The notes: generated by a model not told the origin, from the sequence alone. 24,103 nucleotides of DNA from an uncultured Prevotella sp. (GCA_937922435.1 CAKZVT010000026.1:1-24103); one strand, 5' to 3'; shown: positions 7,296 through 14,979, counted from the stretch's first letter. Numbers and translations: made by a program.

Positions 7296-10022
7296 ATGAC
7301 AGAGAAAAGAGTTTACACCTTCGGCAACGGTAAAGCCGAAGGAAAAGCAGACATGCGAAACCTTTTGGGTGGTAAGGGAGCCAACTTGGCAGAGATGAAC
7401 CTCATTGGAGTGCCAGTTCCCCCGGGTTTCACAATCACCACTGACGTATGCAACGAATATTTTGAGAAAGGCAAGGAAGCCGTAGTGGCTTTGCTTAACG
7501 ACGACGTTGTGGCTTCTGTACACCATGTGGAAGGGCTGATGAACTGCAAGTTCGGTGACGTTGAGAACCCGTTGCTCGTCAGCGTCCGTTCAGGAGCGCG
7601 CGCCTCGATGCCCGGCATGATGGACACCATCCTTAACCTTGGCCTCAACGACGAGGTTGTGGAAGGCTTGGCAAGGAAGACCGGCAACGAGCGCTTCGCA
7701 TACGACAGCTACCGCCGCTTCGTACAGATGTACGGCGACGTGGTATTGGGAATGAAGCCTGTAAACAAGGAAGACATCGACCCGTTCGAGGCCATCATAC
7801 AGAAAGTAAAGGCCGTGCGCGGCATCACCCTCGACAACGAGATGACCGTTGACGAACTGAAGCAGCTTGTAAAGCTGTTCAAGGAAGCCATCAAGGCGCA
7901 AACCGGCAAAGATTTCCCCAACGACCCGATGGAGCAGCTATGGGGTGCCATCTGCGCCGTGTTCGACAGTTGGATGAACGAGCGCGCAATTCTCTACCGC
8001 AAGATGGAAGGCATACCTGCCGAATGGGGTACAGCCGTAACCGTTATGGCAATGGTGTTCGGAAACATGGGACCGACATCGGCCACGGGCGTATGCTTCA
8101 GCCGTGACGCCGCTACCGGCGAAAACAGCTTCAACGGCGAATATCTTGTCAACGCACAAGGCGAAGACGTTGTGGCCGGAATACGCACGCCGCAGCAAAT
8201 AACCAAGGAACGTTCTATCAAATGGGCGCAGCAGCAGGGCATATCTGAAGAGGTGCGCGCATCCAAATATCCGTCAATGGAAGAGGCAATGCCCGAGATT
8301 TACGCCCAGCTCAACGCATTGCAGGAGAAGCTTGAGCACCACTACCACGACATGCAGGACATGGAGTTCACCGTACAGGAGGGCAAACTCTGGTTCTTGC
8401 AGACACGTAACGGCAAGCGCACAGGTACGGCCATGGTGAAAATCGCCATGGACTTGCTCCGCGAAGGCGAGATTGACGAGAAGACAGCACTGGAGCGTTG
8501 CGAGCCGAACAAGCTCGACGAACTGCTCCACCCCGTATTCGACAAGGACGCATTGAAGAGTGCCAAAGTGCTTACACGCGGTCTGCCGGCATCTCCCGGA
8601 GCGGCATGCGGACAAATCGTATTCTTCGCCGACGATGCGGCAAGGATGCACGCAGAAGGACACCGCGTAGTAATGGTGCGCATTGAGACAAGCCCTGAAG
8701 ACCTTGCCGGAATGGCAGCGGCCGAAGGTATTGTGACAGCACGCGGTGGAATGACATCTCACGCGGCGGTAGTAGCACGCGGCATGGGCAAGTGCTGCGT
8801 ATCAGGCGCAGGCGCACTGAACATTGACTACAAGGCGCGCACGGTAGAGATTGACGGCACTGTACTGAAAGAAGGCGACTACCTGTCAATCAACGGCTCT
8901 ACCGGCGAAATCTATCTCGGCGAGGTAAAGACAAAGCCGGCCGAAGTAACAGGCGACTTTGCCGACTTGATGAAGCTGTGCGACAAGTACACGAAGCTCG
9001 TAGTACGCACCAACGCCGACACGCCGCGTGACGCTAAGGTAGCACGCAACTTCGGCGCTGTGGGCATCGGCCTTTGCCGCACGGAGCACATGTTCTTCGA
9101 GAACGAGAAAATCAAGGCCATGCGCGAGATGATACTCGCCGACACCGTGGAAGGACGCGAGAAGGCTCTCGACAAACTTCTGCCCTACCAGAAACAAGAC
9201 TTCTACGGCATACTCAAGGCGATGGACGGCTACCCGGTAAACATCCGCCTGCTCGACCCGCCTCTGCACGAGTTCGTTCCGCAAGACCTTGCAGAGCAAG
9301 AAGTCATGGCAAAGGAAATGGGTATAACCGTACAGAAAATACAGCAGCGAGTGAACAGCCTGAGCGAGCACAACCCGATGCTCGGACACCGTGGCTGCCG
9401 CCTGGGCAACACATATCCTGAAATTACGGCAATGCAGACACGCGCCATCCTCGGCGCAGCCATACAGCTGAAGAAAGAAGGCTTTGACCCGCATCCTGAA
9501 ATCATGGTTCCGCTCATCGGTATTGTAAACGAGTTCGACGTTCAGGAGAAAGTCATACGCCAGACAGCAAAGCAGCTGTTTGAAGAGGAAGGCATCGAAA
9601 TCCCGTTCCGCGTTGGTACGATGATAGAAATACCACGTGCAGCGTTGACAGCCGACCACATTGCAGCCAAGGCAGAATACTTCAGTTTCGGAACAAACGA
9701 CCTTACGCAGATGACATTCGGCTACAGCCGCGACGACATAGCAAGCTTCCTGCCGGTTTACCTGGACAAGAAAATCTTGAATGTTGACCCGTTCCAGGTG
9801 CTCGACCAAAACGGCGTAGGCCAGCTTATCAAGATGGCTGTAGACAAAGGACGCTCTACACGTCCGGAGCTTACATGCGGCATCTGCGGCGAACATGGCG
9901 GCGAACCTTCGTCAGTCAAGTTCTGCCACAAGGTTGGTCTTAACTATGTAAGTTGCTCACCGTTCCGTGTGCCCATCGCACGTTTGGCGGCGGCGCAGGC
10001 TGCGGTAGAGGATACTCTCTAA
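7296..10022 (+). CDS. ppdK: Pyruvate, phosphate dikinase
   Basis: Cytosolic enzyme that interconverts pyruvate + ATP + Pi and phosphoenolpyruvate + AMP + PPi. 908 residues, close to the usual 870-910. Domain order: N-terminal ATP-grasp region (GNGKAEGKADMRNLLGGKGA at the start, SVRSGARASMPGMMDT near 100), the swivelling phospho-histidine domain with GGMTSHAAVVARGMG where His489 is the phosphorylated residue, and the C-terminal PEP/pyruvate barrel with GLCRTEHMFF, FGTNDLTQMTFGYSRDD and CGICGEHGGEP, in which Cys864 is the likely general acid. All key residues are present, so the enzyme should be active. It has a strong own promoter. In anaerobic Bacteroidales it can run glycolytically, spending PPi, or gluconeogenically, making PPi; hppA in the same window could use or share that pool (inference). 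Confidence 0.97.
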   Translation: MTEKRVYTFGNGKAEGKADMRNLLGGKGANLAEMNLIGVPVPPGFTITTDVCNEYFEKGKEAVVALLNDDVVASVHHVEGLMNCKFGDVENPLLVSVRSGARASMPGMMDTILNLGLNDEVVEGLARKTGNERFAYDSYRRFVQMYGDVVLGMKPVNKEDIDPFEAIIQKVKAVRGITLDNEMTVDELKQLVKLFKEAIKAQTGKDFPNDPMEQLWGAICAVFDSWMNERAILYRKMEGIPAEWGTAVTVMAMVFGNMGPTSATGVCFSRDAATGENSFNGEYLVNAQGEDVVAGIRTPQQITKERSIKWAQQQGISEEVRASKYPSMEEAMPEIYAQLNALQEKLEHHYHDMQDMEFTVQEGKLWFLQTRNGKRTGTAMVKIAMDLLREGEIDEKTALERCEPNKLDELLHPVFDKDALKSAKVLTRGLPASPGAACGQIVFFADDAARMHAEGHRVVMVRIETSPEDLAGMAAAEGIVTARGGMTSHAAVVARGMGKCCVSGAGALNIDYKARTVEIDGTVLKEGDYLSINGSTGEIYLGEVKTKPAEVTGDFADLMKLCDKYTKLVVRTNADTPRDAKVARNFGAVGIGLCRTEHMFFENEKIKAMREMILADTVEGREKALDKLLPYQKQDFYGILKAMDGYPVNIRLLDPPLHEFVPQDLAEQEVMAKEMGITVQKIQQRVNSLSEHNPMLGHRGCRLGNTYPEITAMQTRAILGAAIQLKKEGFDPHPEIMVPLIGIVNEFDVQEKVIRQTAKQLFEEEGIEIPFRVGTMIEIPRAALTADHIAAKAEYFSFGTNDLTQMTFGYSRDDIASFLPVYLDKKILNVDPFQVLDQNGVGQLIKMAVDKGRSTRPELTCGICGEHGGEPSSVKFCHKVGLNYVSCSPFRVPIARLAAAQAAVEDTL

Positions 10023-10062
10023 GTTTAGAAGCCCTCGGACAGAATAGCAATTAAAATTTGTA

Positions 10063-10104
10063 TCAGGCTGTAATCTACCGATTTATACGGTGATTACAGC
10101 CTGA
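10063..10104 (+). terminator. Strong hairpin after ppdK, without a T-run
   Basis: TCAGGCTGTAATC (10063-10075) pairs perfectly with GATTACAGCCTGA (10092-10104), and inside it ACCG pairs with CGGT around a 7-nt loop. It begins 41 nt after the ppdK stop and is the likely ppdK terminator. On the plus strand it is followed by GTTGTG and no T-run. On the minus strand the following bases (ATACAAATTTTAATTG) are AT-rich, so it might work better in that direction. Confidence 0.6.
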
Positions 10105-10173
10105 GTTGTGTTAAGACAGTTCGTGCAGTTGACATCAAAAAATGAGCCAAATGAGCATATTTGTTTTACTCTA

Positions 10174-10214
10174 TGTTTACCCCAAAAATCATCATGTTTA
10201 CCCCTGTTTACCCC
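10174..10214 (+). repeat. Three direct copies of TGTTTACCCC upstream of the recombinase
   Basis: Exact 10-bp copies at 10174-10183, 10195-10204 and 10205-10214. Their start-to-start spacings are 21 and 10 bp, that is, whole turns of the DNA helix, so all copies face the same side. They end 37 nt before the recombinase start. Such phased repeats near an integrase gene are typical of arm-type sites for the recombinase or sites for an excision factor or autoregulator. Confidence 0.7.
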
Positions 10215-10251
10215 AAAGAATTTATAGTATTTATCTAAAAAGGAAATAGGT

Positions 10252-11748
10252 ATGACAACATTTAAAGCAACGGTAAAAAAGCCAAGAAGCGATGGCTTCT
10301 ACACAGTTTACATCAGGATTACGCATCAGCGCAAATCCAGCTACATTAAAACAAATAAAATTATAGACGCTGCTCATATTACGAAAGGTGGTGATCTCAC
10401 CGACCCTGTTGTAAATGAGTATTGCGCTATGCTCATCAGGCAATATACGGATCGTCTGAACCGTGTGAATGCGACTTGCTGGGAAATAAATGAAGTAATA
10501 GAGTTCTTGTTGAAAGACGATGAAGAAGCGTGCTTCAGCGATTATGCGCGAAAGTTCATAGACAGGATGGAAGCGGATGGACACGAACGCAATGCAAAAA
10601 ATTACAGACTTGCGGTAAACCATTTAGAACGCTTCATGGGGACAACCCGACTTCTGTTTAGCAACTTGTCATCTTCTGCAATAAATCTTTGGATAGAGAG
10701 TCTGTCAAAAACAAACCGAGCCAAAGAAATGTACCCTACTTGTGTGCGACAAATTTTCAAAAAAGCTATTGTAGAACTAAACGATGAAGAGCGCGGTGTT
10801 ATACGTATAAAGTTCAATCCTTGGCTTAAAGTTACAATTCCCAAATCTGACAATACCATGAAACGTGCCATCAGCGCGGAAGCCTGCCGTGAGTTCTTCA
10901 ACCGTCCGCTTCCTAGAACGAAGATGCTGTCTCCCCTCCCGGAGCTTGGCAGGGATGTAGCACTTCTATCACTGTGCATTGGCGGTATCAACACCGTTGA
11001 CCTTTACGAACTCAAAAAGAAAGACTACAATAATGGTATTATTGGTTATAAAAGGGCAAAAACACGCCACAGTCGCAGAGACGAGGCATATATGGAAATG
11101 AGAATAGAGCCATTTATCCAAGAGACCTTTAATAAGTATCTCTCCAAAGATGATGATGATGAGTACCTGTTTGTATTCCACAGCCGTTACAGTAATTCCG
11201 ACAGTTTCAATGCCAACGTGAATATCGGAATACGCAAGATATGCGCCGACATGGGGATGAAAAAGGAGGACTACTATTGCTATTACACGTTCAGGCATAC
11301 GTGGGCGACCATTGCTCAAAACGACTGTGATGCCAATCTTTATGAAGTTGCATTTGGCATGAATCACAGTCATGGGTTCAATGTGACAAGAGGCTACTTA
11401 AAACTGGATTTTACCCCTGCATGGGAACTTAACGCCAAGATTATTGATTTCATTTTCTTCAGTAATAAGAAGAGTAAACAAGGCAAAGCCCGTGACCTTG
11501 AAGCTCCAGAGGAAAAACTTTTCCGTATTTCAAAAAAGATGATGATATACGGACGCGCTTATTTCAAAGGGGATGTTGTTGGTGAACTAACAGATATCGG
11601 TTTTAGTAATGTTGATGAAGTTATTTCCGAACTTGTCAAGCAACTACCCAAAAGTATTCCTATCGGTTGTACAGTCCAGTTCAGACTTAAAAATTGTGAT
11701 TCTCAAAGAGAAGCTGTCTATGAGAGAAGCAAAGGAAAAGGATTTTAG
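10252..11748 (+). CDS. Tyrosine recombinase (integrase) of the conjugative element
   Basis: 498-residue site-specific recombinase expected to integrate and excise the element. N-terminal arm-binding-like domain (1-85, with DGFYTVYIRITHQRKSSYI), SAM-like core-binding domain (about 90-195, SDYARKFIDRMEADG and NYRLAVNHLERFMG), then the catalytic domain. Catalytic features: LCIGGINTVDLYEL (241-254) where the first Arg normally sits but none is present, a Lys in YKRAKTR (267 or 270), YTFRHTWA with Arg348 (the usual His is Tyr345), MNHS with His372, and the nucleophile Tyr382 in RGYLK. Absence of the first Arg is also reported for IntDOT of CTnDOT. About 116 residues follow the Tyr, far more than usual, including RAYFKGDVVGELTDIGF and ending YERSKGKGF. 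The gene looks AT-richer than the mob and tra genes. No good promoter was found upstream; CATATTTG (10156-10163) is one mismatch from a -7 box. Confidence 0.93.
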   Translation: MTTFKATVKKPRSDGFYTVYIRITHQRKSSYIKTNKIIDAAHITKGGDLTDPVVNEYCAMLIRQYTDRLNRVNATCWEINEVIEFLLKDDEEACFSDYARKFIDRMEADGHERNAKNYRLAVNHLERFMGTTRLLFSNLSSSAINLWIESLSKTNRAKEMYPTCVRQIFKKAIVELNDEERGVIRIKFNPWLKVTIPKSDNTMKRAISAEACREFFNRPLPRTKMLSPLPELGRDVALLSLCIGGINTVDLYELKKKDYNNGIIGYKRAKTRHSRRDEAYMEMRIEPFIQETFNKYLSKDDDDEYLFVFHSRYSNSDSFNANVNIGIRKICADMGMKKEDYYCYYTFRHTWATIAQNDCDANLYEVAFGMNHSHGFNVTRGYLKLDFTPAWELNAKIIDFIFFSNKKSKQGKARDLEAPEEKLFRISKKMMIYGRAYFKGDVVGELTDIGFSNVDEVISELVKQLPKSIPIGCTVQFRLKNCDSQREAVYERSKGKGF

Positions 11749-11779
11749 CCCGTTTGTCAGTAAGGGCTAACATCTGACA
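11745..11779 (+). other. Two mutually exclusive hairpins at the recombinase stop codon
   Basis: TTAGCCC (11745-11751, including the TAG stop) can pair with GGGCTAA (11764-11770). Alternatively TGTCAG (11755-11760) can pair with CTGACA (11774-11779). The two cannot form together. They may be a weak terminator or chance. Confidence 0.4.
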
Positions 11780-11815
11780 TGAGGGAAAAACACCATTCCA
11801 TCCGAATACAGCACG

Positions 11816-11850
11816 AAGCCGTACCTGCCCTTTCGAGACAGGTGCGGCTT
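11816..11850. terminator. Hairpin between convergent recombinase and small membrane gene
   Basis: AAGCCGTACCTG (11816-11827) pairs with CAGGTGCGGCTT (11839-11850) through 12 pairs including one G-T, with an 11-nt loop. It lies between the recombinase stop (11748) and the stop of the minus-strand frame (11864), as expected for a two-way terminator. No long T-run flanks either side. Confidence 0.6.
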
Positions 11851-11863
11851 TGCTGCTTCGTCC

Positions 11864-12076
11864 TTATCTTGAATCCGGCGGACGGTTTGCACTACATCGC
11901 CCCAAGAAGATGCCGACTAACAGCAACAACCCCTTCCATAAAAAGACACATCCCCTCTTCATCAGCCATCCGGTAAGCCACAGCACGTTCCTTGCCAGCC
12001 ATAATACCAACCGCCACAACAGCGAAAGCACGATGATGACCGGCACCAGGTATATTATCAGTAACAGTTCAAACAT
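11864..12076 (-). CDS. Possible small hydrophobic membrane protein
   Basis: 70-residue frame, unrecognised. It is strongly hydrophobic: FELLLIIYLVPVIIVLSLLW (about 2-21) and a second stretch around FLWKGLLLLVGIFLG (about 45-59), with Trp, Arg and Lys at the helix borders, as in real small membrane proteins. The C-terminus is short and polar (NRPPDSR). Overlapping plus-strand frames are poor in hydrophobic structure and look like shadows. No Shine-Dalgarno or good promoter is visible; the frame converges on the recombinase gene with a hairpin between them. The call rests only on composition. Confidence 0.4.
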   Translation of the reverse strand: MFELLLIIYLVPVIIVLSLLWRLVLWLARNVLWLTGWLMKRGCVFLWKGLLLLVGIFLGRCSANRPPDSR

Positions 12077-12104
12077 ATATCTTCAAATTCAAGTGAAGCC
12101 ATAA

Positions 12105-12600
12105 GCCATACGAGGCTATTTTCACCTTAAATATACTAAAAATCAACGAGATATGGAAATTTTACAGCAACTATTTCCCGGTAAAATCACTAATTGTCAG
12201 ATGAATATCCATTACGCTTGCATATCAAGATTGCTTCATATCCATAGCTTGGAAGCTACGGGTGAGGTGACAAGTGCCTGTATTTCCAAAATCCGATGTT
12301 GTCAGGTATATATACCCCCAGTTTCTCAGGTCTGATGAATGGATGCAAAGGGATGTAATGGACTACTTAACCACCCATAACCTTATTGTATTCTACTGAA
12401 AATCCAAGCTCATTACTAATCTGTTAAATGAAAACCGCAGTTTCCTTTTCCCTCCTGTTGTCGGACAAGCGGATAATGTTCCCGATAATTCACGGATGGA
12501 TGAACCGACATAAGCACCCAGCTGAAACCAGCCTAATCTTTATCCCATATATCGAAATTCCACACAATCGAAAAACATCATACACATAAATACAAAGCAA
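12105..12600. pseudogene. Gene-poor stretch with apparent coding remnants
   Basis: No intact gene. A 60-codon frame at 12153-12335 (MEILQQLFPGK..., Cys-rich end) is not recognised. A different frame, open from about 12264 to the TGA at about 12400, encodes VPVFPKSDVV then RYIYPQFLRSDEWMQRDVMD and ends LTTHNLIVFY, which looks more protein-like than the first and may be the tail of a broken gene joined by a frameshift near 12290. A third short frame from 12428 (MKTAVSFSLLLSDKRIM...) runs about 54 codons. The family of any of these is unknown to me. Confidence 0.35.
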
Positions 12601-12682
12601 ATTTCACTGGCATACCCGGCAATCGGATGTCCTTGATACCACGGTCAAAATGGTACGCTCCTTGAAGAATAGTGTTGTGCAT

Positions 12683-12715
12683 TTTGTACGGAAGCCACTT
12701 TCCACGGTAATTTTG
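12683..12715 (+). promoter_or_regulatory. Promoter P1 of the mobilisation genes
   Basis: TTTG (12683-12686), a 21-bp spacer and TAATTTTG (12708-12715) fit the Bacteroidetes promoter. Directly upstream and overlapping is AGTGTTGTGCATTT (12671-12684), which is repeated exactly at the tra promoter. The start site should be near 12722, giving a leader of about 185 nt before the first mob gene. Confidence 0.7.
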
Positions 12716-12744
12716 GTGCAAAAAAGAACCTGGAATGACATTGC

Positions 12745-12757
12745 CCTGCGTTGCAGG
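12745..12757 (+). other. Short perfect hairpin in the probable oriT region
   Basis: CCTGC-gtt-GCAGG, 5-bp stem with a 3-nt loop, lies between promoters P1 and P2 and about 150 nt upstream of the MobC-like gene. In MOBP systems the transfer origin usually sits directly upstream of these genes and carries small inverted repeats. The nick site itself cannot be identified from the sequence alone. Confidence 0.35.
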
Positions 12758-12782
12758 ATTCTCCAAGCAAGTTGTACTTTTG
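12751..12782 (+). promoter_or_regulatory. Possible promoter P2 of the mobilisation genes
   Basis: TACTTTTG (12775-12782) matches the -7 consensus, with GTTG ending at 12753 at a 21-bp distance as a partial -33 box. The -7 sequence is identical to that of the tra promoter. The palindrome at 12778-12793 overlaps its -7 box and start site. Confidence 0.5.
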
Positions 12783-12793
12783 TGGCCACAAAA
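12778..12793. promoter_or_regulatory. 16-bp perfect palindrome over the P2 start site (operator candidate)
   Basis: TTTTGTGGCCACAAAA is perfectly symmetrical and overlaps the P2 -7 box and predicted start site, the classic place for a repressor. It also lies inside a larger imperfect inverted repeat: CAAGTT-gt-ACTTTT (12768-12781) with AAAAAGTAACTTG (12809-12821). Confidence 0.6.
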
Positions 12794-12839
12794 CTCCGTT
12801 TGTTCCCCAAAAAGTAACTTGCCGGATGCCCTGCACCGG

Positions 12840-12854
12840 AGCGGCACCGCCGCT
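12840..12854 (+). other. GC-rich hairpin in the mob leader
   Basis: AGCGGC-acc-GCCGCT is a perfect 6-bp stem with a 3-nt loop, followed by TTTCG-ccttg-CGAAA (12856-12870), ending 36 nt before the MobC-like start codon. Could be part of oriT, an attenuator or a translation control structure. Confidence 0.45.
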
Positions 12855-12906
12855 GTTTCGCCTTGCGAAATAAGGTAAGACAATCCCGTATGCCAAGAAC
12901 CGAAAT

Positions 12907-13293
12907 ATGAAGGAACATAGGAACAAGTATATCAAGGTAAGGATGACCCCGGAAGAAGTCCGGGCGTTCAAGGAGAAATCGGCCGGGTACAAGACCGTAA
13001 GCCATTACGTGCGCAAGGCACTCGAAGAGTATTCAAACGTAAGCGTCAGGCGGCAGCTTGAACTCATGCAGGAACTCGGTTCGTTCTACCGAAGATACCA
13101 AAGTGAACTGTCTCATATCGGTGGAAATCTCAATCAGGCAGTAAAGCGTGCCAACGAACTGGCGGTTTCAGGATTGCTGCCCCCAAGCTATATCCGGGAA
13201 GTTCTGTTGCCGGTCATCCAGGACACACAGGAAACGGTCAACGGGATAAAAAGACAACTTGACATCCTCACATCAAGAATAAACAAGCCTTAG
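12907..13293 (+). CDS. MobC-like relaxosome accessory protein
   Basis: 128-residue DNA-binding helper of the relaxase, thought to bind near oriT and open the DNA for nicking. The N-terminal part (KYIKVRMTPEEVRAFKEKSA, about 8-27) resembles a ribbon-helix-helix fold, YKTVSHYVRKALEE follows, and the C-terminal half has the family mark LSHIGGNLNQAVKRANELA (about 67-85) and ends in a helical region. Its place directly before the relaxase gene agrees. In Bacteroides elements this position is often called MobA, whereas the protein family is named MobC. It is preceded by two candidate promoters and a palindrome. A frame starting further upstream is not open with ATG, so 12907 is the best start. Confidence 0.88.
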   Translation: MKEHRNKYIKVRMTPEEVRAFKEKSAGYKTVSHYVRKALEEYSNVSVRRQLELMQELGSFYRRYQSELSHIGGNLNQAVKRANELAVSGLLPPSYIREVLLPVIQDTQETVNGIKRQLDILTSRINKP

Positions 13294-13332
13294 AACCAGA
13301 CATATCACCAATCCAGATAACACCACCCCAAG

Positions 13333-14892
13333 ATGATAGCGACCATATTACCCGGAAGCGCGGACTTCCACGCCGTGGGTTATAACGAACATAAGGTATC
13401 GAAAGGGCTTGCCCGGCTCATCGAGATGCGGAACTTCGGGACAATCGGTTTAGCTGGCAAGCCCACCACGGAGGAGCTGACCGGCTACCTCAGGAAATAC
13501 AGTTCCGCCAACAGCCGCATCCGCAAGCCCCAGTTCCATGTGGCCGTCAGCTGCAAAGGCCGTGAGATGACGGAATCCGAGCTGCTGGACTTCGCACACC
13601 GCTACCTCAAGGAAATGGGATATGACGAACCCGGACAGCCGTGGCTCATCTACGCCCACCATGACACCGGCAACACCCACCTGCACATCATCACCTCGCG
13701 CGTCGCACCCGACGGCAGGAAGATTGCCCACAGCCACGAGCGCAGGCGTTCTCAGGAAGTCATAGACCGTATTCTTGGAAACGACAGAAAAAAGAAGACG
13801 GAAGATGACATTGATGTCGCCAGCCAATACACCTTTTCTTCTTTTGCCCAGTTTAAGGCAATCATGGTTTCTATGGGATATGAGGTATATCAGAAAGAAG
13901 GGATAGTATTCATCAAGCATGGCGGCAAGGTGCAGCGGCAAATTCCGCTGGCCGAAGTCGAGCGGCTTTTCAAAAGCGGCTACAGGGAACGCGCCCGTTG
14001 CCGCCAGCTGCGGAGCATCTTCAAAAAATACCGGGACGTGAGCGGCAGCAAAGAAGAGTTGCAGAAAGAGCTGAAAGAAAAGTTCGGCATCAGTCTCGTT
14101 TTCTTCGGCAGGAAAGACGTTCCCTACGGCTACATGATTGTCGACCACGCCCACCGCACCGTCATCAACGGGGCGAGGGTGCTGGCCACGGAAGAACTGC
14201 TGGACTTCGCCACCCCGGAGCAACGCTTCGCACGCATAGAGGACTACATAGACCGGCTGCTCACCCTCAATCCGAAAATCACACAGGGCGAGATTTTCCA
14301 GAAGCTGAGAAAACAGCGTGCCTATATCAAGAAAGGTGTCATCCACTTCGACGGGCAGACACGCCCGTTAAAGCCGTTCATGGCGGAAGCCATCGACCGG
14401 AACAACCGCATCCGTATCATTGAGATGTTCCACCCGGTTACCGAAGCCGAGCGCGACCTGCTCTGCAAAATCTTCAAGGTGAGCCGCCCCGACCTGGTGG
14501 AATTGTCAGGCGGCAGGCCGCAATCCCACACGGATGCCGTCAGCCGCCTGCATGAAATCTTCAATGATGTGAACGTCTTTTCCGTGCGGAACGCCCTTCA
14601 TGAGGAAGGCTTCATCATCCGGAAGGAAGCGGGCGCGGCATACGCCGTCAACTTCGACAGGCACATCGTGATAGACCTTGCGGCAGAAGGGCTTGACACG
14701 GAACGGTTGAAGCCCCGGCCACGAAAACAGCAGCCCCGGCAGATACATTCCACTGGAAACGGAGGAAAGAAGATGCACCTACATGGACTGAAGGATTCCG
14801 GTGCCGGAAGCCATGCCGAAAAGCGTGAGTGGGAAGTCGGAAGCAAGGGCGGCTACGACGACATTGACGACGGGCGCAACCTCAAACGGTAG
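13333..14892 (+). CDS. MOBP-type relaxase (mobilisation nuclease)
   Basis: 519-residue relaxase expected to nick oriT, stay bound to the 5' end through a tyrosine, and pilot the strand into the recipient. The nuclease domain is N-terminal: Tyr17 in VGYNEHKVSKG is the likely catalytic residue, and the metal-binding histidines lie in HHDTGNTHLHI (His109/110, His116, His118). The middle and C-terminal two-thirds (about 150-480) have no helicase or primase motif I can recognise; the last 50 residues are Gly/Lys/Arg-rich and probably flexible (KPRPRKQQPRQIHSTG). It starts 39 nt after the MobC-like gene and is probably co-transcribed. No Shine-Dalgarno is visible, as usual here. No coupling protein gene follows; the tra operon starts instead. 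Confidence 0.92.
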   Translation: MIATILPGSADFHAVGYNEHKVSKGLARLIEMRNFGTIGLAGKPTTEELTGYLRKYSSANSRIRKPQFHVAVSCKGREMTESELLDFAHRYLKEMGYDEPGQPWLIYAHHDTGNTHLHIITSRVAPDGRKIAHSHERRRSQEVIDRILGNDRKKKTEDDIDVASQYTFSSFAQFKAIMVSMGYEVYQKEGIVFIKHGGKVQRQIPLAEVERLFKSGYRERARCRQLRSIFKKYRDVSGSKEELQKELKEKFGISLVFFGRKDVPYGYMIVDHAHRTVINGARVLATEELLDFATPEQRFARIEDYIDRLLTLNPKITQGEIFQKLRKQRAYIKKGVIHFDGQTRPLKPFMAEAIDRNNRIRIIEMFHPVTEAERDLLCKIFKVSRPDLVELSGGRPQSHTDAVSRLHEIFNDVNVFSVRNALHEEGFIIRKEAGAAYAVNFDRHIVIDLAAEGLDTERLKPRPRKQQPRQIHSTGNGGKKMHLHGLKDSGAGSHAEKREWEVGSKGGYDDIDDGRNLKR

Positions 14893-14979
14893 CCCAGGAG
14901 GGGAAAACGGAGACTCCCTTTTGTCACATTTTTAGCCGCATAGGCCATTCTTTTGCTTGTTATGTTACCCTAAACACTT

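Noticed and set aside
9074..9421. Arg-rich frames inside ppdK, and similar frames inside traG and the relaxase gene
   Set aside because: They are out-of-frame translations of GC-rich coding DNA with no start signals or family features.
10129..10163. Recombinase promoter from TTGACA or CATATTTG
   Set aside because: Spacing and consensus do not fit either the Bacteroidetes or the sigma-70 pattern well.
12604..13005. Minus-strand frames opposite the MobC-like gene
   Set aside because: They overlap a well-supported gene and its promoters and have no protein-like pattern.
14893..14935. Possible terminator after the relaxase gene (GGAG...CTCC then CCCTTTTG)
   Set aside because: Only a 4-bp stem could be drawn and the T-run is short; too weak to list.
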